A program made the translations under genes and the position numbers. The notes beneath the pieces were generated by a model. That model searched no databases. It was given only the letters and a program-made list of their open reading frames with translations, and was not told where the DNA came from. DNA of 64,000 bases from Burkholderia sp. Ax-1724 (lineage in GTDB: Bacteria; Pseudomonadota; Gammaproteobacteria; Burkholderiales; Burkholderiaceae), in assembly GCF_011752995.1 (NCBI RefSeq), contig NZ_VWWL01000015.1, positions 1 through 64,000 of the forward strand, in the 5' to 3' direction. Shown in pieces: positions 33,150-42,366 of this stretch (the first letter of the stretch is position 1; every line of letters begins with the position of its first letter).

Positions 33150-34514
33150 CTACGCCACGACCCGTGGCACCAGCAGCACGAGCCGTGAACCTGCGTTCGG
33201 CTCCGCCGACGCGTCGCGCGGCGCCTCGATCACGAGGCATTCGCCGGCCGCGACGCTACCTTCGACGTGCCGGTATTGCCGGGCATCGTCCGGATGGCCG
33301 ATCTCGACGCCGAGCCCGATCATCGCGGCCGCGGCATTCCCGTTCACCGTCGGCCGCACCCCGAGCCACAGGTCGCGTCGCGGCTCGTCGGGCCGCCCTT
33401 CAGCCTCGCGCGCGAGCCGTTCCTCGTGACGGTCGATCACGGCGGGCGAACGATCCTGCGTCAGCGACGTCTGCGATACCTCGATCCGCGCCCGCCGCTC
33501 GGCCGCGAGCGCGTGCAGTTGAGCGAGCAGCGCGTGGCCGCCGTCCGGCGCCACGCCGACACCCGGCACCACGTCGCCCGAGGCCGTCGCAAGCGCGGGA
33601 GGCAAAGCGGCCTGCAAGGCGTCGAGCGCGTCCGCATCGACATCGACCACCCAGGTCTGAATCGACACGAGCTGCGGCATCACGTCGAGGTCCATCACGA
33701 GCGCTTCGTCGGCCTCGATCCGCTGCGGCTTGTCGCGCACCAGGATCGAGTTGGTCGCGGCGTCTGCCTCGATCGCCGGCAGCGGCATGCCGAGATCGAC
33801 GAGCTGCGGCGCGGGCGTGCCGCTTGCCACGGGCGGCAGCGGCGGCTGGAAGCGGCGGCGCAGCAGCGTCGCCGCGCCCGGCACGATGAACGTGCGGCCG
33901 TCGACGACGCGCACGTCGTCCGCGGCATTCGCGCGCGTCAGCCGGAATACCCGCACCGAGGTCGGCGTGCGCGTATTCGCGGCGCGCTCGAAGCGGTCGG
34001 CCGCCGCGCCGAGGCGCTCGACGTAGCTCGCGGGCCCCGTCACGTTGACGGTGTGCGCGGCGGCGTCGATCGACAGCGGAAAATGCGCGTCGGTGAGCCC
34101 CCCGCGCGTGAGCGCGGTAACGAGCGCGTCGGGCGCCAGCGCGTGCGGCCGCAGCGCGACCGACTGCTGCGCATTCGCCGGCGAGATGCGCAGCGCGACG
34201 CCGTTGTAGTACCAGACGAAACCGTAAGTATGGCCAAGCGTATCGAGAAACCTTGCCGGCGCCATCGAGAAACGTCCGTCGACCGCGCCCGGCACCTCGC
34301 CGTCGACGACGACGCGCAGATGCTGAAGCGATGCGAACGCGTCGAGCACGCTGGCGACGCTGCCGCCGGTCGCGACGTAGTCGAAGTTATCGCTGGCCCA
34401 GACGACGGGCGCGGCGTGTGCGCGCGGCATCGGCAGCGCGGCGATCAGTACCGCTGCGGCGCACGCGATGAGCGGCCGGCGCGGCACCGGCCGGAACGGC
34501 AAGGGCAGCCTCAT
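33150..34514 (-). CDS. Second, reduced secretin-like protein (HrcC paralogue)
   Basis: This 454-residue exported protein has a signal peptide ending PRAHA (residue ~34) and N0/N1-type domains clearly related to those of HrcC (compare FLDTLGHTYGFVWYYNG here with FIDTLAASFGFVWYFDG there). An N3-like segment follows (AIEADAATNSILVRDKPQRI). The secretin pore domain is much shortened: RRDLWLGVRPTVNG and RLVLLVPRVVA remain, but the VPGLSKIPLIGALF-type lip of true secretins is missing. It is the last gene of the hrcC operon, overlapping the regulator by 4 bp. It may be a pilotin-like partner, a periplasmic plug or a decaying duplicate. Confidence 0.7.
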   Translation of the reverse strand: MRLPLPFRPVPRRPLIACAAAVLIAALPMPRAHAAPVVWASDNFDYVATGGSVASVLDAFASLQHLRVVVDGEVPGAVDGRFSMAPARFLDTLGHTYGFVWYYNGVALRISPANAQQSVALRPHALAPDALVTALTRGGLTDAHFPLSIDAAAHTVNVTGPASYVERLGAAADRFERAANTRTPTSVRVFRLTRANAADDVRVVDGRTFIVPGAATLLRRRFQPPLPPVASGTPAPQLVDLGMPLPAIEADAATNSILVRDKPQRIEADEALVMDLDVMPQLVSIQTWVVDVDADALDALQAALPPALATASGDVVPGVGVAPDGGHALLAQLHALAAERRARIEVSQTSLTQDRSPAVIDRHEERLAREAEGRPDEPRRDLWLGVRPTVNGNAAAAMIGLGVEIGHPDDARQYRHVEGSVAAGECLVIEAPRDASAEPNAGSRLVLLVPRVVA

Positions 34515-35278
34515 CGGGCCTCCGCATCGGTTGAGTCATTGGAGGAATTCTCGGCGCGCGGCGCCTCGGCCTCGGGTTTCAGCGTCAGCCGGTAGCCGGT
34601 CGCGTAGACCGACTGCACGCTCCAGCCGACGCCGGCCGCCTTCAGGCTCGCGCGCAGGCGGCTCACGTACATGTCGACCGAGCGGCTCTGCACCGCCGCG
34701 TCCCAGCCCCAGACCACGCTCATCAGATCCTGCCGCAGCACGACGGCGCCCATGTGCCGCGCCAGATGCCAGAGGATGTCGAACTCCTTGGTGCCGAGTT
34801 TGTGCGCGACGCCGCCGACCACGAGCGAGCGTGCCGGCTGGTCGAGCGCCGCGTCCTCGACGAACATCCGGCGGCTGTCGACGTTCATCGGCGCGAAGCG
34901 GCGCAGCAGCGCGCGCATGCGGGCGAGCAGCACCTGCCGGTCGTACGGCTTGACGAGATAGTCGTCCGCGCCGGCGTCGAGAATCTCGACGATGTCCGAC
35001 TCGGCCGAATGCACGGTCTGGAAGATCACCGGCATCGTCGATTGCGAGCGGCTGCGGATCTTGTGCAGCAGCCGGTCGCCATTGACGCCCGGCAGATCCC
35101 AGTCGAGGATCGCCAGATCGGCCCAGTTGTCGGCGAGGAACTGCTGGGCCTCGAGTCCGTTGTGGAAGGCGTCGATGTGATAGCCCTCGCTTTTCAGCCA
35201 GGCATTGACAAGCGCGTGATGCGCGACGTCGTCCTCGACGAACAGAATGCGAATTGGTTTTCCTGCAAGCGATTTCAT
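34511..35278 (-). CDS. OmpR/PhoB-family response regulator
   Basis: This 255-residue protein has a receiver domain (RILFVEDDVAHHALVNAWLK with the acidic pair, LAILDWDLPGVNGDRLLHKI with the phosphorylated Asp near residue 58, and DYLVKPYDRQVLLARMRALL with the switch Lys). A C-terminal winged-helix DNA-binding domain follows (TKEFDILWHLARHMGAVVLR to SVDMYVSRLRASLKAAGVGW). It pairs with the kinase just upstream. HrpG, which controls hrpX/hrpB in Xanthomonas and Ralstonia, is of the same family, so a similar role is plausible; that link is inference. Confidence 0.9.
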   Translation of the reverse strand: MKSLAGKPIRILFVEDDVAHHALVNAWLKSEGYHIDAFHNGLEAQQFLADNWADLAILDWDLPGVNGDRLLHKIRSRSQSTMPVIFQTVHSAESDIVEILDAGADDYLVKPYDRQVLLARMRALLRRFAPMNVDSRRMFVEDAALDQPARSLVVGGVAHKLGTKEFDILWHLARHMGAVVLRQDLMSVVWGWDAAVQSRSVDMYVSRLRASLKAAGVGWSVQSVYATGYRLTLKPEAEAPRAENSSNDSTDAEAR

Positions 35279-35307
35279 GATCCAGCCTTAGATTGACCGC
35301 GCTTCCG

Positions 35308-36396
35308 TCAGACGGCACGGTTCGCGCGTAATGCCCGGTCCGCGTCGACGAGCGACGTCGACAACGACGGCGCCGCGGCGGGATTCAGGCACGGCAGGCG
35401 CAGCACGAACAGCGTGCCGCCCCGGCCGTTCAGTTCGGCGTACAGCGCGCCGCCATGCACCGCGACGATCTGCACCGCGAGCTTCAGCCCGAGGCCGAAA
35501 CCCGTGGCCGATTTCTTGCCGAACTTCTCGAAATCGGTCAGCCGCTCGTCTTCGGGCAACCCGGGCAGCCCGCCCGCGTGATCGTCGACGAGCACTTCGA
35601 CGAATCCACCGTCGTGGCGCAGCGACACCGTCACGGCCTCGCCGCGCGGCGAAGCGCGCACCGCGTTGTCGATCACGTTCTGGATCGCGCGGGCCACGAA
35701 GTTGCGCATCCCGTTGACCCAGACGGGCGCATTGTCGGGCAGCCACAGATGCAGCGCCACGCCGCAATACACTGCCGTCACTTCGAGCTGCGAAATCATC
35801 TGGCGCAGCGTCGCGCGCAGGTCGAAGCGGCGGAAGTCGCGCGCCTGCAAATGCTCGGTGACCGAGGAAAAGATGAACTGCTCGCCGAGCGACAGCACGT
35901 AGCGCGCGAGCTGCGTGATCCGCTGCATGCCGCCGCAGCGCTCGAACGCTTCCGGATCGCTCGCGTCGAGCTGTGTCAGCGCGCTGATCGAATTGAGCGG
36001 CGAGCGCAGGTCGTGCAGCAGGAAGCGCAGCGACGTCGCGCGTTCGTCGAGCGAGAGCGCGAACGGCGTCACGTCGGTCACCGCGATCACGGCGCCCGCG
36101 CCAGGCAGCGGTGCCCCCGCCTGCAGCCACAGCGTCGCCTCGCCGGCGCGCACTTCGCGGCCCGCTTCCAGATCGCGCGGCAGCGGCACGTCGTCGAAGC
36201 CGAAATGCTCGGCCAGCGCGACCGCAAAATCGACGCCCGGCGGCAGCGCCATCTCGAGCATCGCGAGCGCGCGCGCGTTGGCATCGAGCACCGCGCCCGC
36301 GGCGTCGAGCGCGACGACGCCGCACGGCAGCGCATCGAGCATCGCGCGCAGGCGCGCGGCGTCCTCGTCCTCGTGCGCGCGCCCGGGGCTCGTCAC
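35308..36396 (-). CDS. Soluble PAS-domain histidine kinase
   Basis: This 362-residue kinase has no membrane segment. An N-terminal PAS-like domain (MLDALPCGVVALDAAGAVLD) precedes an H-box (FLLHDLRSPLNSISALTQLD, His near 147). The ATPase domain has an N-box (AIQNVIDNAVRASPRG), a G1-like VDDHAGGLPGLPEDE and a G2 GFGLGLKLAVQIVAVHGG. It presumably phosphorylates the regulator encoded 29 bp downstream in response to a cytoplasmic signal. Its start overlaps the hrcC stop by 4 bp, so sensor and secretin are translated together, an unusual linkage. Confidence 0.88.
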   Translation of the reverse strand: MTSPGRAHEDEDAARLRAMLDALPCGVVALDAAGAVLDANARALAMLEMALPPGVDFAVALAEHFGFDDVPLPRDLEAGREVRAGEATLWLQAGAPLPGAGAVIAVTDVTPFALSLDERATSLRFLLHDLRSPLNSISALTQLDASDPEAFERCGGMQRITQLARYVLSLGEQFIFSSVTEHLQARDFRRFDLRATLRQMISQLEVTAVYCGVALHLWLPDNAPVWVNGMRNFVARAIQNVIDNAVRASPRGEAVTVSLRHDGGFVEVLVDDHAGGLPGLPEDERLTDFEKFGKKSATGFGLGLKLAVQIVAVHGGALYAELNGRGGTLFVLRLPCLNPAAAPSLSTSLVDADRALRANRAV

Positions 36397-38231
36397 GCGG
36401 GCCCCTGCTCGTCGCCCGCGTCTGGCGCGCCCGGAGAAATCACGCGCGGCGTCAGCAGGAACAGCCGCTCCATATGGCTGTTCTGCCGCGTGTGAGTGCG
36501 GAACAGCGCGCCGATCAGCGGGATCTTCGAGAGCCCCGGCACGCCGGTGACGCCGGTCGAGTCGTCGTAGGCGCGATAGCCCGCGATCAGGAGCGCCTGC
36601 CCTTCGTCGATGAACGCCTGCGTGTCGATCGTGCTGTTCGTGACGGTCGGCAGGTTGCCGACGAGCTGCTGCGTATTCACCTGGCCGTCCTGGATCGCGA
36701 CGTCGAGCTTGATGCGCGTGCGCCCGTCCTCGTCGACGACCATCGGCAGCACGCGCAGCGACACGCCCGCCGAGATGCTGTACAGGTCGCCCGAGGTGTA
36801 GCCCGTGACCGGCACGAAGAACTGCGTCTGGTTGTCCATCACCGCTTCGATGTTGTTCAGCGTGACGACCTTCGGGCTCGCGTCGATCTTCGCGGCGCTG
36901 GTCTGCTGCAGCGCCGAGATGCGCGCCATCAGATAGCGGCCCGCGTCGCCGAGCACCGCCGCGACCGAGGCGCCGGCCGGCGACGCCAGCGCGGCGACGT
37001 TGCCCGGCAGCGTCGTGGTGCCGAAGTTCTGCGTGATCGTGCCGCCGTTGTAGGTGTTCTGCGCCAGCGTGCCGGAGCCGGTCTGGATGTCGACATGGCT
37101 GTTGTGCAGCGTCCAGTCGACGCCGAGCTGCTGCAGCGCGTTGTCGTCGATCTCGATGATGTGCGCCTCGATCTCGATCAGCTGCGGCTTCACGTCGAGG
37201 CGGTCGATCAGCGTGCCGTACTGCGACATGCGATCGGGCGTGTCGCGGACCACGACGGAGTTGGTGCGCTGGTCGGCGACGATCACCGGCAGCTGGCCGT
37301 CGCTGTCGCCGCGGGCGCCGGCAACGCTGCCGCTGCTTTCCTGCGGCGGCTCGCCGATCGCTGCCGTGAGCGCCGGCGACGGCTGCCCGGTCAGGCCGGC
37401 GAACATGCCCCGGCCGGCCTCGCCCGGCGGCACCGGCGGCGGCACGTACGGGCCGTTGCTCGCGTTGCCGTTCACGTCGTTGAGCGGCGTGGCGCGCGTC
37501 ACGCTGCCCGCCCCCGCGTGGCTGCCGCGGTTGCCGTTGCCGCCTTTACCCTGGCCCTGGCCTTGGCCCTTCTCGCTGTGCGGATGGTAGATGTTGTTCA
37601 GCACCGCCGCGACGCCCTCGAGCGTCACCTTCTGGCCGTCGAGCGGCACCGTGCGGTCCTCGGCCCACGCGTGGCGCAGCGGGAACACCCGCACCTCGGT
37701 GCCGCTCACGCGCGCGGCGTTGCTGTCGAGCCGGTTCGCGACCGCGGTCACCATCTGCACGTAGCGCGGCGGTCCGCTGACGAGCGCCGTGCCCTGCGCG
37801 GTGTCGTAGACGATCGGGAAGCGGTCGTCCGAGATGTGCAGCCGGTCGAGCGCGTCGCTCAGCGACGCGGTGTCCGCCGTGTCGAGCTTCACGAGCGTGC
37901 TCTGCAGATCCGACGCGGCCGTGATATCGAGGATCTCGCCGTCGAAGTACCAGACGAAGCCGAACGACGCGGCGAGCGTGTCGATAAAGCGGCGCGGCGG
38001 CAGATGGAACTTGCCGCTGACCGTGCCGGTGACGTCCGGCGCGATTCGCGTCGGAATGCCCTGACTCGAACCGAGGTCGCGCAGCACGTCCTTGATGTCC
38101 TTGCCCTCGGCTTCGTAGTCGACGATCGCCTTTTTCCAGTGCACCGGCGCCGCGCTGGCCTGCGGCGCCACGCCGCAGGCCGCCAATGCCGCGCAGACGG
38201 CGAGCGCCCTCAATCTACCGGCGAACTTCAT
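36393..38231 (-). CDS. hrcC: Type III secretin HrcC (SctC)
   Basis: This 612-residue outer-membrane secretin has a signal peptide ending PQASA and N0/N1 domains (FIDTLAASFGFVWYFDGEIL). The N3 domain carries a Gly/Asn-rich insertion (SEKGQGQGQGKGGNGNRGS). The pore domain follows (IEIEAHIIEIDDNALQQLGV, KIDASPKVVTLNNIEAVMDN) with the lip motif VPGLSKIPLIGALF. It starts a leftward operon with a histidine kinase, a response regulator and a reduced secretin paralogue. No hrpII box is visible upstream, so it may be controlled differently from the other hrc genes. Confidence 0.96.
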   Translation of the reverse strand: MKFAGRLRALAVCAALAACGVAPQASAAPVHWKKAIVDYEAEGKDIKDVLRDLGSSQGIPTRIAPDVTGTVSGKFHLPPRRFIDTLAASFGFVWYFDGEILDITAASDLQSTLVKLDTADTASLSDALDRLHISDDRFPIVYDTAQGTALVSGPPRYVQMVTAVANRLDSNAARVSGTEVRVFPLRHAWAEDRTVPLDGQKVTLEGVAAVLNNIYHPHSEKGQGQGQGKGGNGNRGSHAGAGSVTRATPLNDVNGNASNGPYVPPPVPPGEAGRGMFAGLTGQPSPALTAAIGEPPQESSGSVAGARGDSDGQLPVIVADQRTNSVVVRDTPDRMSQYGTLIDRLDVKPQLIEIEAHIIEIDDNALQQLGVDWTLHNSHVDIQTGSGTLAQNTYNGGTITQNFGTTTLPGNVAALASPAGASVAAVLGDAGRYLMARISALQQTSAAKIDASPKVVTLNNIEAVMDNQTQFFVPVTGYTSGDLYSISAGVSLRVLPMVVDEDGRTRIKLDVAIQDGQVNTQQLVGNLPTVTNSTIDTQAFIDEGQALLIAGYRAYDDSTGVTGVPGLSKIPLIGALFRTHTRQNSHMERLFLLTPRVISPGAPDAGDEQGPA

Positions 38232-38335
38232 TGCAGCCCCCGCTGGGACAACGAATTCGCGCCGGCTTCCCCGACACCTCTGAGATTTTTCATGTAAGTT
38301 CCGTCTATCTTCGAATTACCAGGACACCCTCGGCC

Positions 38336-39436
38336 ATGAACGCCCCGCTGCCGGAGCGCCGCGACCTCACGCGCGAAATTCTCGAACTGATCGACCTGCG
38401 TCAGACCTTCACCGACATCCACATCGAGCAGGACCGCCCGATCATGATCAAGGCGCCGCGCGGCTGGCTCGCCGTCGGCGAGGAGCCGGTGCTGTTCGAC
38501 GAAATGGTGCCGACGCTCGCGGCGATCGAGCCGGACTGGGAAGCGCATCTGCAACGCGGCGCGATCGATCGCCCGTTCGTGCTGACGCGCTGCCGGCTGC
38601 GCTGCAACATCTACCGCACCAACGGCGGCCGCAAGCTGGTGATCTCGATTCGCCGCCTGCCGCTCGAACCGCTGCCGCTCGACAAGCTCGGCCTGCCCGC
38701 CTACGTGCGCTCGATGATCGACAGCGCGAAGGGGCTCGTGCTCGTGACGGGGCCGACCGGCTCCGGCAAGACCACGACGATCGCGTCGCTGCTCGAACAC
38801 ATCAACCGGACGCGCAACGCCCACATCATCACGATCGAGGAGCCGATCGAGTACGAACTCGAAGGCCGCTCGTCGATCGTCTCGCAGCGCCAGGTGCCGA
38901 CCGATACGCCGAGCTTCCCGGCCGGGCTGCGCGAGGCGCTGCGCCAGAAGCCCGACGTCATCATGGTCGGCGAGGTGCGCGACCCCGAGACGGCCGAAAC
39001 GGCCCTGCAGGCCGGCGAATCGGGCCACCTGGTGCTCGCGACGATGCACACGGCGAGCGCCGTCGGCACCATCACGCGGCTGCTGTCGTTCTTCCCGGCG
39101 GAGCAGCGCGAGCGCTACGCGGCCGCGCTCGCGAACTGCCTGATCGGCGTGATCTGCCAGTGCCTCGTGCCGACCCAGGACGGCGAGAACTTCGTGCTGG
39201 CGAGCGAACTGCTGTTCAACAACAACCAGCAGATCGCCGGCATGCTGACCGACCCGGCCAAGCTGCCGTACCTCGCCGAGTTCATGAAGCGCAAGGAGGA
39301 CAACATGTCGCGCCTGCTGAACGACCATCTGTTCAGCCTCGCGTCGAAGCAGCAGTGCCTGCCGCGCGACGTGCTGCGCGCCGCCTACAGCCGGCTGGAA
39401 CTGCACGAGATGCTGCAGACGCTCGCGCCGCACTGA
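38336..39436 (+). CDS. PilT-like pilus retraction ATPase
   Basis: This 366-residue hexameric secretion ATPase of the PilT branch has a Walker A motif (GLVLVTGPTGSGKTTTIASL near residue 137), an Asp box (HIITIEEPIEYELEGRSSIV), Walker B (LRQKPDVIMVGEVRDPETAE) and a His box (GHLVLATMHTASAVGTITRL). The AIRNLI motif of true PilT is not obvious. The ATG at 38336 is chosen from the protein start; the frame upstream has no support. It converges on the pilV end of the type IVb pilus operon. R64-type pilus loci usually lack a retraction motor, so this may power retraction here. It shares the 104-bp gap with the divergent hrcC. Confidence 0.85.
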   Translation: MNAPLPERRDLTREILELIDLRQTFTDIHIEQDRPIMIKAPRGWLAVGEEPVLFDEMVPTLAAIEPDWEAHLQRGAIDRPFVLTRCRLRCNIYRTNGGRKLVISIRRLPLEPLPLDKLGLPAYVRSMIDSAKGLVLVTGPTGSGKTTTIASLLEHINRTRNAHIITIEEPIEYELEGRSSIVSQRQVPTDTPSFPAGLREALRQKPDVIMVGEVRDPETAETALQAGESGHLVLATMHTASAVGTITRLLSFFPAEQRERYAAALANCLIGVICQCLVPTQDGENFVLASELLFNNNQQIAGMLTDPAKLPYLAEFMKRKEDNMSRLLNDHLFSLASKQQCLPRDVLRAAYSRLELHEMLQTLAPH

Positions 39437-39504
39437 CGCGGCGCGCCCCGTCGCCGCCCGGTTTCGGGCAGCGGCGGGCGCGGCAGCGCCGGGCCGGCGG
39501 CGGA

Positions 39505-41166
39505 TCAGTAGGTCGGCGTGATATTCCACGAGGTCACCACTCCGGTTGCCGGGAAAATGTTGTTGCCCGTGCCGCAGTAACTCGGCTGAAACGACGCCGG
39601 GTTCGCGCTGCCATACAAAATCCAGAACGTCGTCAGGCGTACCTGGTAGCCGTTCTTGTTCAGCGGCAGCGCGTTCGTCATGTTCACCGGCACGTTCGCG
39701 AGATCGCCCCTCACCCGCGACGACTGGTTCACGACCTTCGCGACGACGTTGCTGCCGTCGGGCAGGTCCAGGTTCAGCAGTTCGACGAGCAGCGTCACAT
39801 ACCCGCCACTACCGCCCGTCAGGTCCTGCGGCGCGCTCGGACAGGACGTCACGAACGCGTCGTTCAGGTGCGACCACGCGTAGACGGAAAGGGCGCCGTT
39901 CGCGGGCAGTTGCGGCACGTTGCGCGTGACGACCGACTGGTAATAGCCCATCGTGTCGTCGTACGTGATCGCCCCGGCCTGCGTGCCGCACGGGAAATCG
40001 CTCGTGCCCGACTGGCCGACCTGCACCGCGCAATCGGTGTCGGTTGGGAACGGCTGCGGGTTGATCTCCGCCTGCGCCTGCCAGGTGCCGTTGCGGCACG
40101 ACAGAACGCGCCCCGTCGCGTCGGTGGACACGAGCGTCGTGCCCGACGCCTGCGCCGGACAGGCCGCGCCGAGCGTCTGCGCGTTGCCGAGCGCGAGGTT
40201 GCCTGCCTCGTCGACCGCGAGGGCCTGCCAGTCGGTGCCGTTAAACGTGTATGCGCGGTTCGTCGCGAGCGTCATTCGCACGTCGCCCTGGCTCGACGAA
40301 GCCGACGACGGCAGCGCCGCCGCGTTAGCGACCGGTTCGCGCCAGTGAAGCGACGCCTGCGGGGTCCACTTGCTGCCCGTGCAGCTCAGCACGTTGCCGG
40401 TCGAATCGGCCGCGATGGCGCCGGTCTGTGAGCAGTCCGCGTAGTCGGTCTGCTGCGCGAGCACGATCGGCACCTGCATCGTGTTCGCGGCCGGATTGCC
40501 GGGCACCGCGACGCGGTACAGGAAATCGGCGTTCTGCGTCTGCGTGCCGTTGTAGAAAATCAGGCTCGCGACGTGGCCAACGCCCGTCTTCGTGCCCGAG
40601 CACGTCGCGCCGGCCGGGTTCGGCGTCGTGACCTTCCAGCTGCCGAATGCGCCGTTCGCCGCGCCGGAAGGATTGTTGGCCGCCTGGATCGAGCCGCCGC
40701 CCGCCCCCGCATTCCCGGCGATGTAGCCGAGTTCCGGATCGGGAATCGTCGTGCCGCCTTCGGTCACGAGCAGCGCCTGCAGCGCGCCCGGCTGGTCCGT
40801 GCCGTAGATCAGCAGGCACGGCGTCTGCCCATACGCGTTCGTCGCGCTGAGCGCGGACGGCAGGTAGGTCGACATCTGCAGCGGCGTGCCGGTCAGCTTC
40901 GCGACAACGGGCGTCGAGGCGTTCGCCTGCGTCGACAGCGCCGTGAAATTCTGTTCGATCAGTTGCGTCGCCGCTGCCACCAGTTGCGACTGGTACAGCG
41001 CGGCCTGCTGCCCGCGCGTGTCTTCGAGCGCCGAGTTCGCCATCACGGCGATGCCCGTCACGAGGATCGCCGCGAGCGCGAGCACCGCGAGCATCTCGAT
41101 CATCGTGAAGCCGCGCGCGCGCAGGCGGCCGGCGAAGGAAGGCGTGGTTCGGAGCGGCCTAGTCAT
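39505..41166 (-). CDS. pilV: Minor pilin / adhesin PilV
   Basis: This 553-residue type IVb pilin has a prepilin cleavage motif (RARGFTMIEMLAVLALAAIL, cleavage between Gly and Phe near residue 19) followed by the hydrophobic assembly helix. The long C-terminal region is rich in Thr, Ser, Gly and Asn with paired cysteines, as in R64 PilV tip adhesins. In R64 the PilV tail is switched by a shufflon; no inverted segment set or recombinase gene is visible next to it here. The start overlaps the pilM stop (ATGACTAG). It would decide receptor binding of the pilus. Confidence 0.85.
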   Translation of the reverse strand: MTRPLRTTPSFAGRLRARGFTMIEMLAVLALAAILVTGIAVMANSALEDTRGQQAALYQSQLVAAATQLIEQNFTALSTQANASTPVVAKLTGTPLQMSTYLPSALSATNAYGQTPCLLIYGTDQPGALQALLVTEGGTTIPDPELGYIAGNAGAGGGSIQAANNPSGAANGAFGSWKVTTPNPAGATCSGTKTGVGHVASLIFYNGTQTQNADFLYRVAVPGNPAANTMQVPIVLAQQTDYADCSQTGAIAADSTGNVLSCTGSKWTPQASLHWREPVANAAALPSSASSSQGDVRMTLATNRAYTFNGTDWQALAVDEAGNLALGNAQTLGAACPAQASGTTLVSTDATGRVLSCRNGTWQAQAEINPQPFPTDTDCAVQVGQSGTSDFPCGTQAGAITYDDTMGYYQSVVTRNVPQLPANGALSVYAWSHLNDAFVTSCPSAPQDLTGGSGGYVTLLVELLNLDLPDGSNVVAKVVNQSSRVRGDLANVPVNMTNALPLNKNGYQVRLTTFWILYGSANPASFQPSYCGTGNNIFPATGVVTSWNITPTY

Positions 41167-41638
41167 ACGCCTGGGCCATCCATACCGGCATGCCGTTCGG
41201 AATCGTGTTCGCGAGCGCGGCCGGCAGCGGCACCGCCGGATTGCCGGGCGACACGATGCTCGGGCCGAGCGCGACGCCCGCGAGCGCGGAGCCCTGCGCA
41301 AGCTGCTCCATGCCGGTGATCGCGGCCGTCGCCGGGGCCTGCGTTCCGTAGACGACGACGAGACTGCCGGCCGCGTCCTGGTTCGGCTGCACGTAGTTCT
41401 GCCAGAGCGGCGTCGGCTGGTTCGCGCCGAGAAACGGCGCGAGCGCCGCCGCCGACACGCTGCCGGTAAACGTCGGGTTTTGCCGTGCGAACGCGATCAC
41501 CGCCTGCCGGTACTCGCTCATGCCCGTCGCGAGCGCGACCGACGACGGCCCCGGCGCGAGCGGCGCCGTGCCGTGGTCGAGCAGCGCGTACGCGCCGAAA
41601 ATCGCGCCGAGCGCGGCGACGGCCCACATCAGGTACAT
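41159..41638 (-). CDS. pilM: Type IVb pilus protein PilM
   Basis: This 159-residue protein has one N-terminal membrane helix (MYLMWAVAALGAIFGAYALL) and a periplasmic Ala/Pro-rich domain (YRQAVIAFARQNPTFTGSVS, MPVWMAQAYD). Size and layout match the R64-family PilM, a small inner-membrane protein needed for thin-pilus assembly, not the actin-like PilM of type IVa pili. It lies between pilS and pilV, whereas in R64 it follows pilL, so the order is rearranged. Confidence 0.65.
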   Translation of the reverse strand: MYLMWAVAALGAIFGAYALLDHGTAPLAPGPSSVALATGMSEYRQAVIAFARQNPTFTGSVSAAALAPFLGANQPTPLWQNYVQPNQDAAGSLVVVYGTQAPATAAITGMEQLAQGSALAGVALGPSIVSPGNPAVPLPAALANTIPNGMPVWMAQAYD

Positions 41639-41693
41639 GAGCGGGTTCCGGAGAGCGAGCGGAGGAAGGCATGAAGCGGCGGGATCATCGTGG

Positions 41694-42254
41694 TCAGAGA
41701 GAGGTCCAGACGATTGTTACCGGCGCAGAGCCGCAGTCGGTCGCGGCCTGAGACGGCGCAATCGGCAGCGTCCCTTCCGTCGTGCTACCAATCTTGATCG
41801 ACGTCCAGCCGCCACCGCCCGTCACCGCGTTGACGCAGACAGACGCCGGCACCTCCGCGTATTGGATCGTAAAATTAGTGGCCGTACCGGCTACCGTGAC
41901 AGCACCGCCCCAGCTGTTGGTCACGGCGCCGGCGCTGCTCACCGTGACCGTGGCCGGCAACACGCCGGCCGACACCAGCACCGTGTTGCTGAGGTCGGCG
42001 TACCCGCCCGACTGCCCCATATACAGCTTCTTCACACCGGTCTGGATCGCGGTGACCTGCTCGGACAACTCGTTGGTGCTTGCGCTGCTGAACGCGCCGT
42101 TCAGCAGCGCAACCGCGCCGATCACGACGATCGCCGCGATCCCGAGATAGGCGATCGCCTCGAGCAGCGACGCGCCGCGTTGCCGGCGGCGCGCGCGTTG
42201 ATTCAGGATGGCGAAACGATTCGATTCATTCGTAGGGGTCTTCATGTGCTGCAT
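41694..42254 (-). CDS. pilS: Major type IVb pilin PilS
   Basis: This 186-residue prepilin starts at 42254 (GAAGGAG upstream). Its leader ends in a basic RRRQRG before the cleavage site, followed by ASLLEAIAYLGIAAIVVIGAV, the type IV pilin assembly helix. The C-terminal domain has a cysteine pair (SVCVNAV and TDCGSA) that can form the D-region disulphide. This would be the shaft subunit of the pilus. It lies between pilR and pilM. Confidence 0.88.
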   Translation of the reverse strand: MQHMKTPTNESNRFAILNQRARRRQRGASLLEAIAYLGIAAIVVIGAVALLNGAFSSASTNELSEQVTAIQTGVKKLYMGQSGGYADLSNTVLVSAGVLPATVTVSSAGAVTNSWGGAVTVAGTATNFTIQYAEVPASVCVNAVTGGGGWTSIKIGSTTEGTLPIAPSQAATDCGSAPVTIVWTSL

Positions 42255-42366
42255 GTTGTGCTCCTTCAGTTCGACAATCGGCGCGACGGGACAAGGGGTT
42301 GTGCGCGCCTGGCCATTCAATCCGATACCGCCCTCACTACCCGGTCCCTCCCGCGGAATAAGTTCG

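Noticed and set aside
36111..38297. Plus-strand frame of 728 codons
   Set aside because: Antisense to hrcC and the kinase; Arg/His-rich composition only.
38232..38335. Possible hrpII box between hrcC and the ATPase gene
   Set aside because: CGAA and TTCG tetramers occur but none at 16-base spacing.
39437..41166. Shufflon next to pilV
   Set aside because: No inverted repeat set, alternative tails or recombinase gene is visible.
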